Source: Piliocolobus tephrosceles
Taxonomy: Eukaryota; Chordata; Mammalia; Primates; Cercopithecidae
Length of the DNA stretch: 64,000 bases
Reading direction: 5' to 3'
NCBI RefSeq assembly: GCF_002776525.5
Contig: NC_045449.1
Location: 3,721,388 to 3,785,387, forward strand
Below, one piece after another: positions 63,205-64,000 of the stretch. Made by a program: the position numbers and the translations under genes. Position 1 is the stretch's first letter. Every line of letters begins with the position of its first letter. Below the pieces are notes generated by a model. It was given only the letters and a program-made list of their open reading frames with translations, was not told the origin of the DNA and ran no database searches.

Positions 63205-63715
63205 CTTTGTTTGCTTTATGTTGCTATAACGGAATACTTGAGAAAGAATAATTTATAAAGAAAAGAGGTTTATTTAGCTCACAGTTCTGCAGGCTGGGAA
63301 GTTCAAGAAGCATAGCCCTGGCATCTGCTTGGCCTCTGGTGAGGGCTTTCCTGCTGCATGAAAACATGGCAGAAGGTCAAAGAGGAAGCGAGCACGTGTG
63401 AAGAAGCAAAACTTGAGGGCTGTCCTGGCTTTATAACAACCCACTCTCACATTCTCATGAGATGTTTCTTATGAGTGTGGATGCAAAAGTCCTCAACAAA
63501 ATTCTAGCAAGCCAAATATTTGCAAAAGTCCTCAACAAAATACAAACTGACATTTTCATAAATGCCCGTGAGAACAAATCCGGTCTCACAAGAGCTAGAA
63601 TCACTCACTACCACAAGAATGGCACCAAGGGGCCTGTGAGAGTGGACCCCCCATGATCTAAACACCTCCCATTAGACTCCACTTCTTAAAGGTTCTGACA
63701 TCATTACATTGGCAA
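63205..63715 (-). mobile_element. Diverged LTR-like repeat with an L1 patch (family uncertain)
   Basis: Read in reverse this resembles THE1/MST-type MaLR LTRs (TAATTTATAAAGAAAAGAGG, GCTCACAGTTCTGCAGGC, CCCATGATCTAAACACCTCC). A patch at about 63475-63560 resembles L1 ORF2 (GCAAAAGTCCTCAACAAAAT, present twice, about 50 bp apart). No coding capacity. Confidence 0.5.
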
Positions 63716-63725
63716 TTAAATTTCT

Positions 63726-64000
63726 TTTCTTTTTTTTTTTTTTGAGACAGAGTCTTGCTCTGTCTCCCAGGCTGGAGTGCAGTGGTCAGATCTCAGCTCT
63801 GCAAGCTCCGCCTCCCGGGTCCACGCCATTCTCCTGCCTCAGCCTCCCGAGTAGCTGGGACTACAGGCGCCCGCCACCACGCCCGGCTAGTTTTTTTTTT
63901 TTGTATTTTTTAGTAGAGACAGGGTTTCACCGTGTTCGCCAGGATGGTCTCGATCTCCTGACCTCGTGATCCACCCGTCTCGGCCTCCCAAAGTGCTGGG
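63726..64000 (-). mobile_element. Young AluY, inverted, running off the right edge
   Basis: T-run, GAGACAGAGTCTTGCTCTGT. Ends at the window edge inside GTGCTGGG. Confidence 0.93.

Noticed and set aside
63205..63715. Possible retroviral coding sequence near the right edge
   Set aside because: Only diverged LTR-like and L1-like non-coding pieces are present. No open gene.
30000..64000. A second protein-coding gene (for example the start or end of the next gene upstream)
   Set aside because: No chain of exons with consistent phases or recognisable domains was found on either strand. The next gene probably lies beyond the right edge.

Overview
This window is primate nuclear DNA, most likely from an Old World monkey. 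It has interrupted, intron-rich coding sequence, GT-AG splice sites, a CpG island and about 65 Alu elements, together with MIR, L2, L1 and MaLR-type repeats. Several young Alus carry variants I associate with cercopithecoid AluY (AluYRa-like) copies: a doubled T-run 'gctagttttttgtatttttt', 'cgcccgtctcggcc' and an end reading 'caggcttgagccaccgcgcccggcc' (split here for description). The assembly is draft grade: three 10-N gaps sit inside minisatellites and one 100-N gap sits in a TA-rich tract.

The left 29.7 kb holds one gene on the minus strand: ATP2A3, encoding the sarco/endoplasmic reticulum Ca2+-ATPase SERCA3. I could place 17 consecutive coding exons with consistent phases, from the start codon at 29681 to residue 870 at 1262. 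They include an 18-nt microexon (exon 2). The catalytic landmarks fall at canonical SERCA positions: T181-G-E183, E309, D351, F487, K515, D601, D627, D703/D707, N768/E771, N796/T799/D800. The last exons (end of the M7 region to the C-terminus, where SERCA3 isoforms are made) lie left of base 1. The promoter CpG island spans about 29.15-30.2 kb.

The right 34 kb (about 29.7-64 kb) shows no convincing gene. It is intergenic sequence upstream of ATP2A3, dense in Alus, with fragments of L1, L2, MIR and MLT1-like elements, several microsatellites, and three minisatellites: 39-bp units at 38.9 kb, 17-bp units at 53 kb and 12-bp units at 57.7 kb.

I found no unknown multi-gene system. The observations most worth checking are: (1) a minisatellite in the 282-nt intron 13 that begins at the exon 13 splice donor, repeats donor-like and acceptor-like sequences, and leaves the intron open in the coding frame; (2) a 12-bp array of AAGGTCA nuclear-receptor half-sites; (3) a 17-bp G-quadruplex-prone minisatellite of about 60 copies; (4) two non-repetitive AT-rich islands in intron 1 with NFAT-, MEF2- and GATA-like motifs; and (5) a R/K-to-Q change at residue 365 in the last codon of exon 8.
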